From contig NZ_CAJPUX010000006.1 in the NCBI RefSeq assembly GCF_905397285.1, positions 62,001 to 126,000 on the forward strand: a DNA stretch of 64,000 nt, read 5' to 3'. The notes below the pieces were generated by a model. That model was not told where the DNA came from and ran no database searches. It saw only the letters and a list, made by a program, of their open reading frames with translations. Below are positions 1-8,172 of this stretch, in pieces. How positions within the stretch are numbered: position 1 is the first letter of the stretch; each line of letters begins with the position of its first letter. Source of the DNA: Cupriavidus plantarum. Lineage in GTDB: Bacteria > Pseudomonadota > Gammaproteobacteria > Burkholderiales > Burkholderiaceae. The position numbers and the translations under genes are program-made.

Positions 1-321
1 ACGTGGATGTTCTGGTACATGATGCGCTTTGCCGGGCGGTCGCCGTTCGGGTGGGCGGCCCTGGACATCAAGACCCTGGGATTCGCGCTGACGGGATTGC
101 CGTATCGCAAGACCGTCAAACCCGCGTTGCCGGCCGAGTGGAAGGATCCGTTGCCTCATACGCACGTTGCAATCGACGATGCGCTCGAGCAGGGTGCGCT
201 TTTCTGCAACATGCTTGGGGCGCTCAGGGAGCGCGAGGCGCGCCTCGCGGCGCTTGCTGAAACGTCGCCGGAAAACGTTTCTGACGAGAGCGAGCAGTCA
301 CCTCCGTCGTCGCTGGGTTAG
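1..321 (+). CDS. 3'-5' exonuclease (DEDDh type), C-terminal part
   Basis: The reading frame is open at the left edge, so only the last 106 residues are seen. A HVAIDDALEQG segment (visible residues 55-65) fits the Exo III motif of DEDDh nucleases, H-x4-D, with H55 and D60. The preceding Pro-rich HTH context and the following ALFCNML helix resemble the C-terminal end of small 3'-5' exoribonucleases or exonucleases of the DnaQ/RNase T superfamily. The catalytic DxE motif must lie upstream of the window. The last 20 residues are Ser/Glu-rich and probably disordered. The family assignment rests on one motif, so the exact substrate (RNA or DNA) is left open. Confidence 0.6.
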   Translation, partial: TWMFWYMMRFAGRSPFGWAALDIKTLGFALTGLPYRKTVKPALPAEWKDPLPHTHVAIDDALEQGALFCNMLGALREREARLAALAETSPENVSDESEQSPPSSLG

Positions 322-430
322 CGGGCCCACGTTCGTCACGGTGGGCCGGGGCCACATTTTGCGTGCCGCGGCCTATAGTGGAAGTGTGCCGATGGCGACC
401 TGGGCCACGATGCCCAAGGAGGTGTTGATC

Positions 431-667
431 ATGCGATTCCATCCCGAACACCACTTCAAGGACTGGACGGCCAGGATCCACTGGCCACACTGGAACCACG
501 ATCGATCGTCGTCGCGTCATGCCTCGATGTCCCATTGGGCCGAGGAAGACGCGGAGATCGCCAAGGCGACGCTGTATGTGAGCACCGTGACGCTGGTGGT
601 GCTGCTCGTCGTCATGGCGGGGATCGCTTTCGGTCAGGAGGCCATGCACTGGCTGGGTGTTCAATAA
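431..667 (+). CDS. small His-rich single-helix membrane protein
   Basis: A 78-residue protein of unknown function. The start at 431 is preceded by a near-perfect Shine-Dalgarno AAGGAGGT at 417-424. The N-terminal half (residues 1-40) is rich in His and Trp (HPEHHFKDW, HWPHWNH, SRHASMSHW) and is followed by one strongly hydrophobic helix at about residues 49-69 (TLYVSTVTLVVLLVVMAGIAF) and a short tail. It would sit in the inner membrane with the His/Trp-rich segment on one face, most simply cytoplasmic. Histidine clustering could mean metal or heme contact, but that is inference. It is a single-gene unit closed by a strong terminator at 708-745. Confidence 0.7.
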   Translation: MRFHPEHHFKDWTARIHWPHWNHDRSSSRHASMSHWAEEDAEIAKATLYVSTVTLVVLLVVMAGIAFGQEAMHWLGVQ

Positions 668-707
668 ACGACGACCCCGCCTGAAGCGATCCCCCTCGCC
701 TGACCGG

Positions 708-745
708 CCGGCCCCCGACATTGCGTCGGGGGCCGGTTTGTTTTT
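708..745 (+). terminator. rho-independent terminator of the small membrane protein gene
   Basis: A perfect 12-bp stem CCGGCCCCCGAC (708-719) / GTCGGGGGCCGG (725-736) with a 5-nt loop, followed by TTTGTTTTT. It lies between the plus-strand small gene and the end of the minus-strand ArsC-like gene; the T-run is on the plus side only. Confidence 0.9.
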
Positions 746-752
746 GGCGCCT

Positions 753-1112
753 TCAGTCGAACAACGGGCTGACGTTTTCCGGCGGTCGGCCGATGACGGC
801 GCGGCGATTGCGGACGACCACGGGACGTTGCAGCAGGATCGGGTTGTCGGCGACGGCGGCCAGCAACTCGGCATCGGTCAGGCCTTCGTCGGCGAGGCCG
901 AGCTCCTTGTACACGGCCTCGCCGTCGCGGAGCATGTCGCGGACGGGGAGACCGAGCATCGTATGGAGCTGACGGAGGGTGGACACCGAGGGCGGCGTCT
1001 TGAGGTACTCGACGACCTCCACGGGCTCGCCCAGCCGCTGCGCGGCGGCCTCGACCAGAGCGAGCGTCTCGCGCGATTTGGAGCAACGCGGGTTGTGGTA
1101 GATGGTGATCAT
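753..1112 (-). CDS. ArsC/Spx-family thioredoxin-fold protein (YfgD-type arsenate reductase homologue)
   Basis: 119 residues, thioredoxin fold of the ArsC family. The N-terminal active-site loop reads YHNPRCSKSR with the nucleophilic Cys at position 10, and the C-terminal motif RPVVVRNRRAVIGRPPENV supplies the arginines that bind oxyanion in ArsC (here R96 and R109). The length matches the shorter E. coli YfgD type rather than the 141-residue plasmid ArsC. Family members reduce arsenate with glutathione/glutaredoxin, but the YfgD branch is physiologically uncertain. There is no ars operon around it, so a housekeeping oxidoreductase role is as likely as arsenic resistance. No clear ribosome-binding site precedes the ATG. 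Confidence 0.8.
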   Translation of the reverse strand: MITIYHNPRCSKSRETLALVEAAAQRLGEPVEVVEYLKTPPSVSTLRQLHTMLGLPVRDMLRDGEAVYKELGLADEGLTDAELLAAVADNPILLQRPVVVRNRRAVIGRPPENVSPLFD

Positions 1113-1153
1113 GGGTGGGCTCGGGGATTGGGATAGAGGGGACTATAGCGCCT

Positions 1154-1250
1154 GGGAGGGCTTTGGCCCTCCCCCGGCCCGTCTCCCCGGGGGAGCGGGG
1201 AGGAATGATGCGGGGGCTGCGTCCCCGCGCTCCCGCCTGACACCGCCGCC
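1154..1250. repeat. cluster of GC-rich hairpins between two minus-strand genes
   Basis: Three short inverted repeats in a row: GGGAGGGC/GCCCTCCC with a TTTG loop (1154-1173), CTCCCC-G-GGGGAG (about 1183-1195) and GCGGGG/CCCCGC (about 1210-1235). They lie after the M20 peptidase stop and before the ArsC-like start. There is no T-run on either side, so they look like REP-like or mRNA-stabilising hairpins rather than ordinary intrinsic terminators. Confidence 0.5.
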
Positions 1251-1271
1251 GGGCCTCGCCTCCGCCGCTAG

Positions 1272-2540
1272 TCAGCCCATCAAGTCCGCCAGCGCCAGCG
1301 CCACGACCTTCGTGGCGCGATTCAGGTCGTTCAGCCGGAGGTTCTCGTCCGAGTTGTGCCCGCGCGCCTCCATCAGGGTGCGGGGACCGGCGCCGTACAG
1401 CACCGTGGGAATCCCGCGGCTCGTGTAGTGGCGGGCGTCCGTGTACAGCGGCACGCCGTGCACCGGAATATCCACGCCGAAGACGGCTTCCGCGCGCGAC
1501 TTCAGGGTGCCGATCAGTTTTTCCACGCCCGGCAGCTCCGACAGCGGCTCCGCCAGAATGATGCGCTCGACCTTGACCTCGATGCCCGGGCGCTCGGCGG
1601 CGGCCTTTTCCACCACAGCGCGCAGTTCGCCCTCCGCGTCGAAGCCGATTTCCTCGGGAATCATGCGGCGGTCGACGCGGAACGTGACCAGGTCGGGCAC
1701 GACGTTCGTGTTGATGCCGCCCTTGATCAGACCGACGTTCAGCGTCGCATGGTCGATCCCCGGCACCTTCGACTTGCGCGTGGCCAGCTCCGCCCGCAGC
1801 CCGTAGATTGCCTGCAGGATATGCGTCGCGGCCTCGATCGCATCGACGCCCGTGTGCGGCATGGCCGCGTGCCCCTGCTTGCCCTTGACCGTGACTTCCA
1901 CATGCAGGCAGCCGTTGTGCGCCGACGTGATGCCATACGAGAAGCCCGCCGAAATCGCATAGTCCGGCTTGGTCAGCCCCTCGTCGAGCAACAGCTTCGG
2001 ACCGATATCGCCGCCCGTCTCCTCGTCATACGTGAACTGGAGCTCGACCGTGCCGTTGAGCCGCGCGCCCTGCTTCTCGGCTTCCATCAGTGCCAGCGTG
2101 GCATAGGTGTACGTCGCGAAGTCGGATTTGGACACGGCAACCCCACGGCCGTACATGACCGGGCCATGCTCGCTGTCGCCAATTTCCGCGCCATACGGAT
2201 CCCGCGTCCAGCCCAGTCCGGGCGGCACCACGTCGCCGTGCGCGTTCATCGCGATGACGGGACCGCCCGTGCCGAACTGCTTGCGTACGATGAGATTGGT
2301 CGCGCTGATCATGCCCGCCGCGCGCACCTTGTCCTCGGGCACCTTGTGCGCCTCGACCGTGAAGCCGAGCTGTTCGAGCAGCGCGCGCGCACGCTGGCCA
2401 TGCGCATCGCAATCGCCGGCCGGGTTGTCCGACGGCACCTTCACGAGCTCGGCGAGGAAGGCTTCCTGCGCGGGACGCTGCGTATCGATGTATTGAATGA
2501 GCGTGGTCTCGATGGGATTCATGTTGTCGCGTGCGGTCAT
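1272..2540 (-). CDS. M20-family metallopeptidase (ArgE/DapE type)
   Basis: About 422 residues. The first zinc motif is NAHGDVV (H101, D103 from the chosen start) and the general base sits in YDEETGG (E173/E174), both typical of M20 peptidases; the dimerisation insert follows. The family hydrolyses amide bonds of N-acyl amino acids, diaminopimelate precursors or dipeptides, usually with two zinc ions. Unusually, the segment that should carry the bridging Asp after GRG reads GRGVAVSKSD, with Val at position 136. The start at 2540 (MTARD) has a weak GAAGAG upstream; an upstream in-frame ATG at 2570 abuts the stop of the amidohydrolase gene and 2522 is a third option. It is the second gene of a two-gene minus-strand operon with the AllC-like gene. 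Confidence 0.85.
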   Translation of the reverse strand: MTARDNMNPIETTLIQYIDTQRPAQEAFLAELVKVPSDNPAGDCDAHGQRARALLEQLGFTVEAHKVPEDKVRAAGMISATNLIVRKQFGTGGPVIAMNAHGDVVPPGLGWTRDPYGAEIGDSEHGPVMYGRGVAVSKSDFATYTYATLALMEAEKQGARLNGTVELQFTYDEETGGDIGPKLLLDEGLTKPDYAISAGFSYGITSAHNGCLHVEVTVKGKQGHAAMPHTGVDAIEAATHILQAIYGLRAELATRKSKVPGIDHATLNVGLIKGGINTNVVPDLVTFRVDRRMIPEEIGFDAEGELRAVVEKAAAERPGIEVKVERIILAEPLSELPGVEKLIGTLKSRAEAVFGVDIPVHGVPLYTDARHYTSRGIPTVLYGAGPRTLMEARGHNSDENLRLNDLNRATKVVALALADLMG

Positions 2541-2570
2541 GTCTTGGCTCTTCGGTAGATGTCGGGACAT

Positions 2571-3839
2571 TCAGGGCCGGGGCTGGAAGTGCTCGACGAA
2601 CGCGCTGAACACGTTCGCGGCGAGCTGGGCATCCCCGGCGGTCATGGTTTCGGTGGGGTGATGGCTGATGCCGCCATTGCCGCAGCGCACGAACAGCATC
2701 GCCACGTCGGTCAGCGCGGCGATGGCCATCGCATCGTGGCCAGCGCCAGAAGGCAAATGCCGCACGGGCACACCGGCGCGCTCGATGGCGGCGGCCCACT
2801 GTGCCTGCAGCCACGGCGCGCACGGCACGCTTGCCGCCTCATGAGTCTTTCGCACCTGGGCGGCGCGCACATTGCGGCGCGCGCAGATGCGTTCGATCTC
2901 CGCAAGCACGTCGTTCACGGCGGCTTCACGCTCGGCATCGTCGCCAGCCCGGATATCGATCGAAAATACCGCGCGGCCCGGCACGACGTTCGTGGCGCCA
3001 TTCGGCACGTTGAACTGGCCGACGGTGCCGACGAGCCCCGGCTTGCCGCCGCAGCGGCGCTCGATATAAAGGCCGATCTCGGCGGCGGCCATCGCGGCGT
3101 CGCGGCGCATGTCCATCGGCACCGTGCCGGCGTGGCCGGCCAGGCCTTCGAGCTCGACGAGAAAGCGGGAGGCGCCGGAGATTGCCGTGACGACCCCCAC
3201 CGGCAGGCCCTCGTTCAGCAGGACGGGACCCTGTTCGATATGCACTTCGACAAAGCCCAGCACCTTGCGGCGCTCGTGCGCCGCCGCGGGCAGCTGGTCG
3301 GGCTCGAAGCCCGCGCCGCGCATCACGTCCCGCATGGACGTGCCACTGTCGTCGAGGTTGTCCAGCACGCGCGTATCGAACGTACCCGCGATCGCGCGGC
3401 TGCCGAGCAGCGTCGCCTTGAAGCGCACGCCCTCTTCCTCGGCGAACCCCACGACCTCGATCGCAAACGGGAAACGGCGGCCCGCGCGATGCCACGCATC
3501 GATGCAGGCGATCGGCAGGATCACGCCGAGGTTGCCGTCGTAGCGGCCCGCGTCGCGCACCGTGTCGAAGTGCGAACCGGTCAGCAGCGCGGGCGCATCG
3601 GGCGTGGCGCCCTCGTAGCGGCCAATGACATTGCCGGCCGCATCGCGGCGCACGGTCATGCCGGCCGCTTCCATCCACGCGGTCAGTTGCGCGGCCGCGC
3701 CGTGGTGCGCGTCGGTCAGGTAGGTACGGGTGAGCATGCCGGGCTGCTCGGTGTGTACGGCGAGGGCGTCGGCCCACTCCATGATGCGCGCGCCCACATC
3801 TGCCATGGGCGCGGCGGCCGGCGTTGGATTTGCTGCCAT
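2571..3839 (-). CDS. allC: allantoate amidohydrolase / N-carbamoyl-L-amino acid hydrolase family
   Basis: 422 residues, M20 family, AllC/HyuC branch. Diagnostic segments are TGSHFDTV followed by GRYDGNLGV (zinc ligands His and Asp) and GFAEEEGVRF (general base and zinc-binding Glu). AllC enzymes convert allantoate to ureidoglycine/ureidoglycolate plus ammonia; close relatives cleave N-carbamoyl amino acids and beta-ureidopropionate, and sequence alone does not separate them. The start at 3839 is chosen because AGGAGA lies just upstream (caggagacacgc-ATG); 26 further codons upstream lack such a site. It is divergent from a DctA-like transporter and followed without gap by the M20 peptidase. 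The nearby glyoxylate operon (8.5-15 kb) suits a ureide pathway but does not prove it. Confidence 0.75.
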   Translation of the reverse strand: MAANPTPAAAPMADVGARIMEWADALAVHTEQPGMLTRTYLTDAHHGAAAQLTAWMEAAGMTVRRDAAGNVIGRYEGATPDAPALLTGSHFDTVRDAGRYDGNLGVILPIACIDAWHRAGRRFPFAIEVVGFAEEEGVRFKATLLGSRAIAGTFDTRVLDNLDDSGTSMRDVMRGAGFEPDQLPAAAHERRKVLGFVEVHIEQGPVLLNEGLPVGVVTAISGASRFLVELEGLAGHAGTVPMDMRRDAAMAAAEIGLYIERRCGGKPGLVGTVGQFNVPNGATNVVPGRAVFSIDIRAGDDAEREAAVNDVLAEIERICARRNVRAAQVRKTHEAASVPCAPWLQAQWAAAIERAGVPVRHLPSGAGHDAMAIAALTDVAMLFVRCGNGGISHHPTETMTAGDAQLAANVFSAFVEHFQPRP

Positions 3840-3963
3840 GCGTGTCTCCTGCTCAAGCCAATGACGCTGCGCGGATTGCGTGGCGTCCCGCGGGACACCT
3901 AACAAGAAACGCGCCATGCGTCTTATTCTCTGCGATTCATGTTAGCACAGCGCATTCAAAAAT

Positions 3964-3984
3964 TGCATACAAAAATTATATGCA
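3964..3984. promoter_or_regulatory. inverted repeat in a divergent promoter region (candidate GntR operator)
   Basis: TGCATA (3964-3969) and TATGCA (3979-3984) form a 6-bp inverted repeat around an AT-rich 9-nt spacer, in an otherwise GC-rich genome. It lies between the allC-like gene and the transporter, about 125-140 nt from each start. FadR-type GntR regulators bind short palindromes of this size, and such a regulator is encoded at the end of the transporter unit, so it is the natural candidate. Binding is inferred. Confidence 0.4.
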
Positions 3985-4122
3985 CTATATTGGCCTCCAC
4001 GCACGGACAATCGGCTGCGAACAATCGCGTTCGACAACCCTGACCGGCGACCCCTGAACCAGACAGGACCGGCAGCAAACGCGCCGCCCGGCGCGTAAAG
4101 ATCGGTCCGCACGGAGACAGCC

Positions 4123-5523
4123 ATGCAGCATGCCGTTCCCTCGCAGCGTGCACCCGCGCGTCTGCATACCCGCTTTACGCGTTCGTTGTTCGGTCAGGTG
4201 CTGATCGCGCTCGTGATCGGCACGGTACTCGGGCTGCTTGCGCCCGAGTTCGCGGCCAAGCTCAAACCGCTCGGCGACGCGTTCATCAAGCTCATCAAGA
4301 TGCTCATCGGACCGATCGTGTTCTGCGTGGTCGTTGCCGGCATCTGCGGCGCGGGCGAACTCAAGAAGGTCGGCCGCGTCGGCGTGAAGGCGGTGATCTA
4401 CTTCGAGATCGTGACGACCATCGCGCTCGCCCTCGGCGTGGTGCTTGCCTACGTGTTCCAGCCCGGCGCGGGCATGAACGTGAATCCGCAATCGCTCGAT
4501 GCCTCGGCCATGGCCGCCTACGTCGAAGGCGCGGAGAAGGTGAAAAGCGCGGGCACGGTCGAGTTTCTGCTCAAGCTGATTCCCAATACCGTCATGGGCG
4601 CTTTCGCGAGCGGCGACGTGTTGCAGGTGCTGCTGATCTCCGTGCTGTTCGGTTGCGCGCTGTCGCTGGTCGGCGAGCCCGGGAAGCCGCTCGTCGGCCT
4701 GATCGACACGTTCTCGCAGACGCTGTTCCGCATGATGGGCTTCATCATCAAGCTCGCGCCGCTCGGGGTACTGGGCGCGGTAGCCTTTACGGTGGGCAAG
4801 TACGGCATCGGCTCGCTCAAGCAGCTCGGCTTCCTCGTCGTGCTTTTCTATGGCGCGGTGATCGTGTTCGTACTCGCCGTCCTCGGCGGCATCCTGCGCG
4901 CCTGCGGGTTCTCTGTGTTCAAGCTGATCCGGTACCTGCGCGCGGAACTGCTGGTCGTGCTCGGCACCGCGTCGTCGGACAGCGTGCTGCCGCAGGTCAT
5001 GCGCAAGCTCGAGTTCATGGGCATCCGCAAGTCAGTGGTGGGCCTTGTCATCCCCACCGGGTATTCCTTCAATCTGGATGCGTTTTCGATCTACCTGACG
5101 CTGGCGGCCGTGTTCATCGCACAGGCCACCAACACGCCGCTGGCGATCGGGGACCTTCTCGGCATTCTCGCCGTGGCGCTCGTGACGTCGAAGGGCGCGC
5201 ACGGGATCCCGGGCTCCGCCATCGTGATTCTCGCGGCCACGCTGTCCGCGCACCCGGCGATTCCGGCCATCGGCCTTGTGCTCGTGCTGTCCGTGGACTG
5301 GTTCATCGGCATCGCGCGGGCGCTCGGCAACCTGATCGGCAACTGCGTGGCCACGGTGGTGGTGGCATCGTGGGAGAAAGATATCGACCGCGACCGCGCG
5401 CATGCGGTGCTCAACGGCACGATCTCCGCGGGCGAGCTCGACGAGGGCCTCCCGCCTCCCGTGGCGGGCGGTCTGGAGACGCCCGCGAGCGCGCCGCTGC
5501 CCGGGAGCGTCGCGGGGCGCTAG
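4123..5523 (+). CDS. dctA: C4-dicarboxylate/cation symporter (DctA, DAACS family)
   Basis: 466 residues. The protein starts RFTRSLFGQVLIALVIGTVLG, has the DctA-like second segment FIKLIKMLIGPIVFCVVV, and the conserved core TGYSFNLDAFSIYLTLAAVF and SKGAHGIPGSAIVILAATL, which form the substrate-binding hairpins of the glutamate/dicarboxylate:cation symporters. Eight or more membrane segments are evident. It imports C4-dicarboxylates or related acids with protons or sodium at the inner membrane. The ATG at 4123 has a GGAGA upstream. It is divergent from the two amidohydrolases and followed after 50 nt by a GntR regulator, so its physiological substrate may be a ureide or keto acid rather than succinate; the symbol marks the family. 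Confidence 0.85.
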   Translation: MQHAVPSQRAPARLHTRFTRSLFGQVLIALVIGTVLGLLAPEFAAKLKPLGDAFIKLIKMLIGPIVFCVVVAGICGAGELKKVGRVGVKAVIYFEIVTTIALALGVVLAYVFQPGAGMNVNPQSLDASAMAAYVEGAEKVKSAGTVEFLLKLIPNTVMGAFASGDVLQVLLISVLFGCALSLVGEPGKPLVGLIDTFSQTLFRMMGFIIKLAPLGVLGAVAFTVGKYGIGSLKQLGFLVVLFYGAVIVFVLAVLGGILRACGFSVFKLIRYLRAELLVVLGTASSDSVLPQVMRKLEFMGIRKSVVGLVIPTGYSFNLDAFSIYLTLAAVFIAQATNTPLAIGDLLGILAVALVTSKGAHGIPGSAIVILAATLSAHPAIPAIGLVLVLSVDWFIGIARALGNLIGNCVATVVVASWEKDIDRDRAHAVLNGTISAGELDEGLPPPVAGGLETPASAPLPGSVAGR

Positions 5524-5573
5524 AATCTCGGCATTCCCGTCTCCGCGCGGAGCCACGTCCCACGCGCGCCATC

Positions 5574-6266
5574 ATGCCCGAGCATATCGATCCAGACATG
5601 ACCGCCGAGGCGATTGCCGACGATATCGTCGCCGCGATCGTCTCGCACCGCCTCCCGCCCGGCACCAAGCTGCGGGAGGAGGCGCTCGCGAGCGTCTACC
5701 GCGTCAGCCGCACGAAGGTGCGCGCGGCCCTGCTGATGCTGTCCAAGGACAAGGTCATTCAGATCGTGCCCGACAAGGGTGCGTTCGTCGCCAAGCCCAG
5801 CGCCGAGGAGGCGCGCGAGGTCTTTGCGGTACGCCGCATCCTGGAAGCCGCGCTCGCGCGGGAGTTCGTGGCCAAGGCCACTGCCGCCGACTACAAACGC
5901 ATCGACAAGCATCTGGCTGCCGAGCGCAAATCGCTCCATGGCAACGACGCGCAGACGCGCACGCGCCTGCTCGGGGATTTCCACATCGTGATGGCGGAGG
6001 TGGTCGGCAACAGCGTGCTGACGGAGATCATGCGCGAGCTGTCGATGCGCAGCGCGGTGATCACGATGCTGTACCAGTCGCGGCGCGATGCCACGTGCTC
6101 GTCGGATGAGCACCGCGAGTTTATCGAGGCCGCGCGCGCGGGCGATGCGGAACGCGCGGTGGCGCTGATGGTGGAACACCTCGATCACGTCGAAGCGGCG
6201 CTGCATTTCGACGAGGTTCCCGATGCCGCGCGCGGCAAGGACCTTGTAGCGGCGTTGCTCGCTTAG
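5574..6266 (+). CDS. GntR-family transcriptional regulator (FadR/FCD subfamily)
   Basis: 230 residues. An N-terminal winged helix-turn-helix (about residues 10-75) contains LPPGTKLREEALASVYRVSR and IVPDKGAFVAKPS, typical of GntR proteins. It is followed by an all-helical FCD ligand domain (about 80-220) with the expected acidic/His positions (DFHIVMAEVVGN, DEHREFIEA). It probably controls the preceding transporter and the divergent amidohydrolases by sensing an organic acid. It starts 50 nt after the transporter stop; the intervening run has no terminator, so the two are likely co-transcribed. Confidence 0.85.
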   Translation: MPEHIDPDMTAEAIADDIVAAIVSHRLPPGTKLREEALASVYRVSRTKVRAALLMLSKDKVIQIVPDKGAFVAKPSAEEAREVFAVRRILEAALAREFVAKATAADYKRIDKHLAAERKSLHGNDAQTRTRLLGDFHIVMAEVVGNSVLTEIMRELSMRSAVITMLYQSRRDATCSSDEHREFIEAARAGDAERAVALMVEHLDHVEAALHFDEVPDAARGKDLVAALLA

Positions 6267-6393
6267 TCCGCGCAATCTCGTGACATTTGATATCGATCAA
6301 GGCGGGGGACCGGAGGCAAGCGCATCATCGGTCTGGCCATGAAGTTGCGGGGGCGCACTTCATCGGCTCTCCCCGTCCTTCGCAAGAAGGGCT

Positions 6394-6432
6394 GCCCGCA
6401 GACCGCAATGGCTCTGCGGGCTTTTTCTTTTT
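6394..6432 (+). terminator. rho-independent terminator after the gntR gene
   Basis: GCCCGCAGA (6394-6402) pairs with TCTGCGGGC (6413-6421) across a 10-nt loop, followed by TTTTTCTTTTT. It closes the plus-strand transporter-gntR unit, about 130 nt after the gntR stop and before the convergent lysR gene. Confidence 0.85.
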
Positions 6433-6473
6433 GGCGTTCGTTTTTGGCTTCGTTCTTGGCGTTCGTTGACGCG

Positions 6474-7385
6474 TCAAACGCGCTCGCTCCAGTACCCCGG
6501 CCGCGCGTACTGTGCCTTGAGGTGCTCGATGAAGAAGCGGATCTTCGCGGGCACGGGCCGCTGCTGCGGGTACACCGCCAGGATGTCGTAGTCCGGTAAC
6601 GCAAACTCGTCGAGTACCGTAATCAGTTCCCCGCTCTCCAGCTGCGGGAGGATCTCCCACGTCGAACGCCAGCCGAGGCCGAGCCCCTCGCCCGCCCAGC
6701 GATGCAGCAGTTCCCCGTCGTTGCAATCGAGGTTGCCATTCACGCGCACGGTCACCGTCTTGCCGTTATCGTTGAAATACCATCCGCGCTGCTGGCCGCC
6801 CTGCAAATTGAACGCGAGGCAGTTGTGGTGCTCGAGATCCTCGAGCGTGCGCGGCACGCCGTGCTTCGCGAAGTAGGCCGGGGTGCCGCACACCACGCGC
6901 TTGTTGGACGACAGCTTGATCGCGACGAAATTCGGGTCGATCGCACCGCCGATGCGAATACCGACGTCATACCCCTCTCGCACGAGATCGACGACGCGGT
7001 CGGTGAGGTTGAACGAGATCTGGACGTCCGGGTTGGCGGCGAGGAAGGCTGGCGCATGCGGGGCCACGTGCTTGCGGCCGAACGCGGCGGGCGCCGAGAC
7101 GATGAGATGGCCCGTGGCCTTGTGCCGGCCCTCGGCGATGAGCATCTCCGCGCGATCCAGGTCCGACAGCGCCTTCTTGCACTGCTCCATGAACGCCGCG
7201 CCCTGCTCGGTCACGACAATGCGGCGCGTGGAGCGATGCAGCAGCTTGACGCCGATGCGCGCCTCGAGCGCGTTGATGCGGCGGCCGATCATGACGGGCG
7301 TCACGTTCTGGGTCAGCGCGGCGGCGGCCATGCTGCCCTGCTCCACCACGGCGATAAATGCCTCGATCTGTTTGAACTTGTCCAT
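6474..7385 (-). CDS. LysR-family transcriptional regulator
   Basis: 303 residues with an N-terminal LysR helix-turn-helix (residues 1-60: FIAVVEQGSMAAAA, VMIGRRINALEARIGVKLLHRSTRR) and a type 2 periplasmic-binding-like sensor domain from about residue 90. It belongs to the branch whose proteins often start MDKF/MDRF and resemble DNA-binding regulators of oxidoreductase genes. The start has no strong Shine-Dalgarno sequence but begins the conserved fold directly. The neighbouring unknown membrane protein is on the same strand upstream, so the target is not obvious from context. Confidence 0.85.
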   Translation of the reverse strand: MDKFKQIEAFIAVVEQGSMAAAALTQNVTPVMIGRRINALEARIGVKLLHRSTRRIVVTEQGAAFMEQCKKALSDLDRAEMLIAEGRHKATGHLIVSAPAAFGRKHVAPHAPAFLAANPDVQISFNLTDRVVDLVREGYDVGIRIGGAIDPNFVAIKLSSNKRVVCGTPAYFAKHGVPRTLEDLEHHNCLAFNLQGGQQRGWYFNDNGKTVTVRVNGNLDCNDGELLHRWAGEGLGLGWRSTWEILPQLESGELITVLDEFALPDYDILAVYPQQRPVPAKIRFFIEHLKAQYARPGYWSERV

Positions 7386-7479
7386 GTGGGCCAGCTAGCA
7401 GGTTGTCTCCTGTCGGCCATTGTGACGCATGCGCGGTGCCTTGCGCATCCCCCGGCGGGGATACTGGGTATGCGCGACC

Positions 7480-8172
7480 TCAGCGCGCGCGGCCCAGCGC
7501 TTCGTTGATCTCGGCTGCTTCGCCGAGGACGTGGGCGAGCCGGCGCAGAGGACCCGAACACTGCAGCTGGGCGAACAGCGCGAAGGCCGCGCCCGCGACG
7601 AGCACCGCGCCGTAGACGGCCACTACCTGCTGGATGCTTGCGGCCGTGGGGGTGGCGGTGGCGCCGTCGAACAGCACGAAGGCGGCCGGACCGAGCGCGA
7701 GCAGGACCGCCACGGTGCGCGCGGCACCGTCCCACATACGGACCTGCAGGGCGACGCGGCGCTGCCGGGCGCGCAGCTGGAGCGGCGGGATGCGCCCCAG
7801 TTGCAGCAGCAGCGCGTTCTCGGCCGTGCACTGCGAATCCAGGCGCCGTGACATCCAGCGCAGCGGGTGCCACAGCGCTTCGCGGCCCTGCGCCGCACGC
7901 GCGAGCCAGGCGCCGAGGTAGCACGCCGCGCTGGCGGCCAGCGCGACATGGAAAGCTTCCGGCAGCCAGGTCGGCGGCGTCTGGCGCAGCAGCAGGTTCC
8001 AGTACGCCAGCGCGCTGCCGGTCATGACCGCCGGCACCACGGCGGCGATGAACGCAGCCCACAGCACGCGCGCCACCGTCACCGCCGGACCACCCACCGC
8101 CGCCGGCGTGGCGACGTCGGTCGTGCGAAGCGCTTCGATCAGTTCGTAGGTGGAGGGCAACCGGGCGTACAT
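7480..8172 (-). CDS. unknown four-helix membrane protein
   Basis: 230 residues, no family recognised. Four hydrophobic segments are visible: about residues 35-60 (VARVLWAAFIAAVVPAVMTG), 75-97 (FHVALAASAACYLGAWLA), 150-172 (TVAVLLALGPAAFVLFDGAT) and 180-205 (VVAVYGAVLVAGAAFALFA). The loop between helices 2 and 3 is basic (about residues 100-145). The layout suggests an inner-membrane protein with a cytoplasmic middle loop. Base composition and codon use match the neighbours. The ATG at 8172 is chosen because it begins the soluble N-terminal helix; no convincing ribosome-binding site helps. Confidence 0.65.
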   Translation of the reverse strand: MYARLPSTYELIEALRTTDVATPAAVGGPAVTVARVLWAAFIAAVVPAVMTGSALAYWNLLLRQTPPTWLPEAFHVALAASAACYLGAWLARAAQGREALWHPLRWMSRRLDSQCTAENALLLQLGRIPPLQLRARQRRVALQVRMWDGAARTVAVLLALGPAAFVLFDGATATPTAASIQQVVAVYGAVLVAGAAFALFAQLQCSGPLRRLAHVLGEAAEINEALGRAR

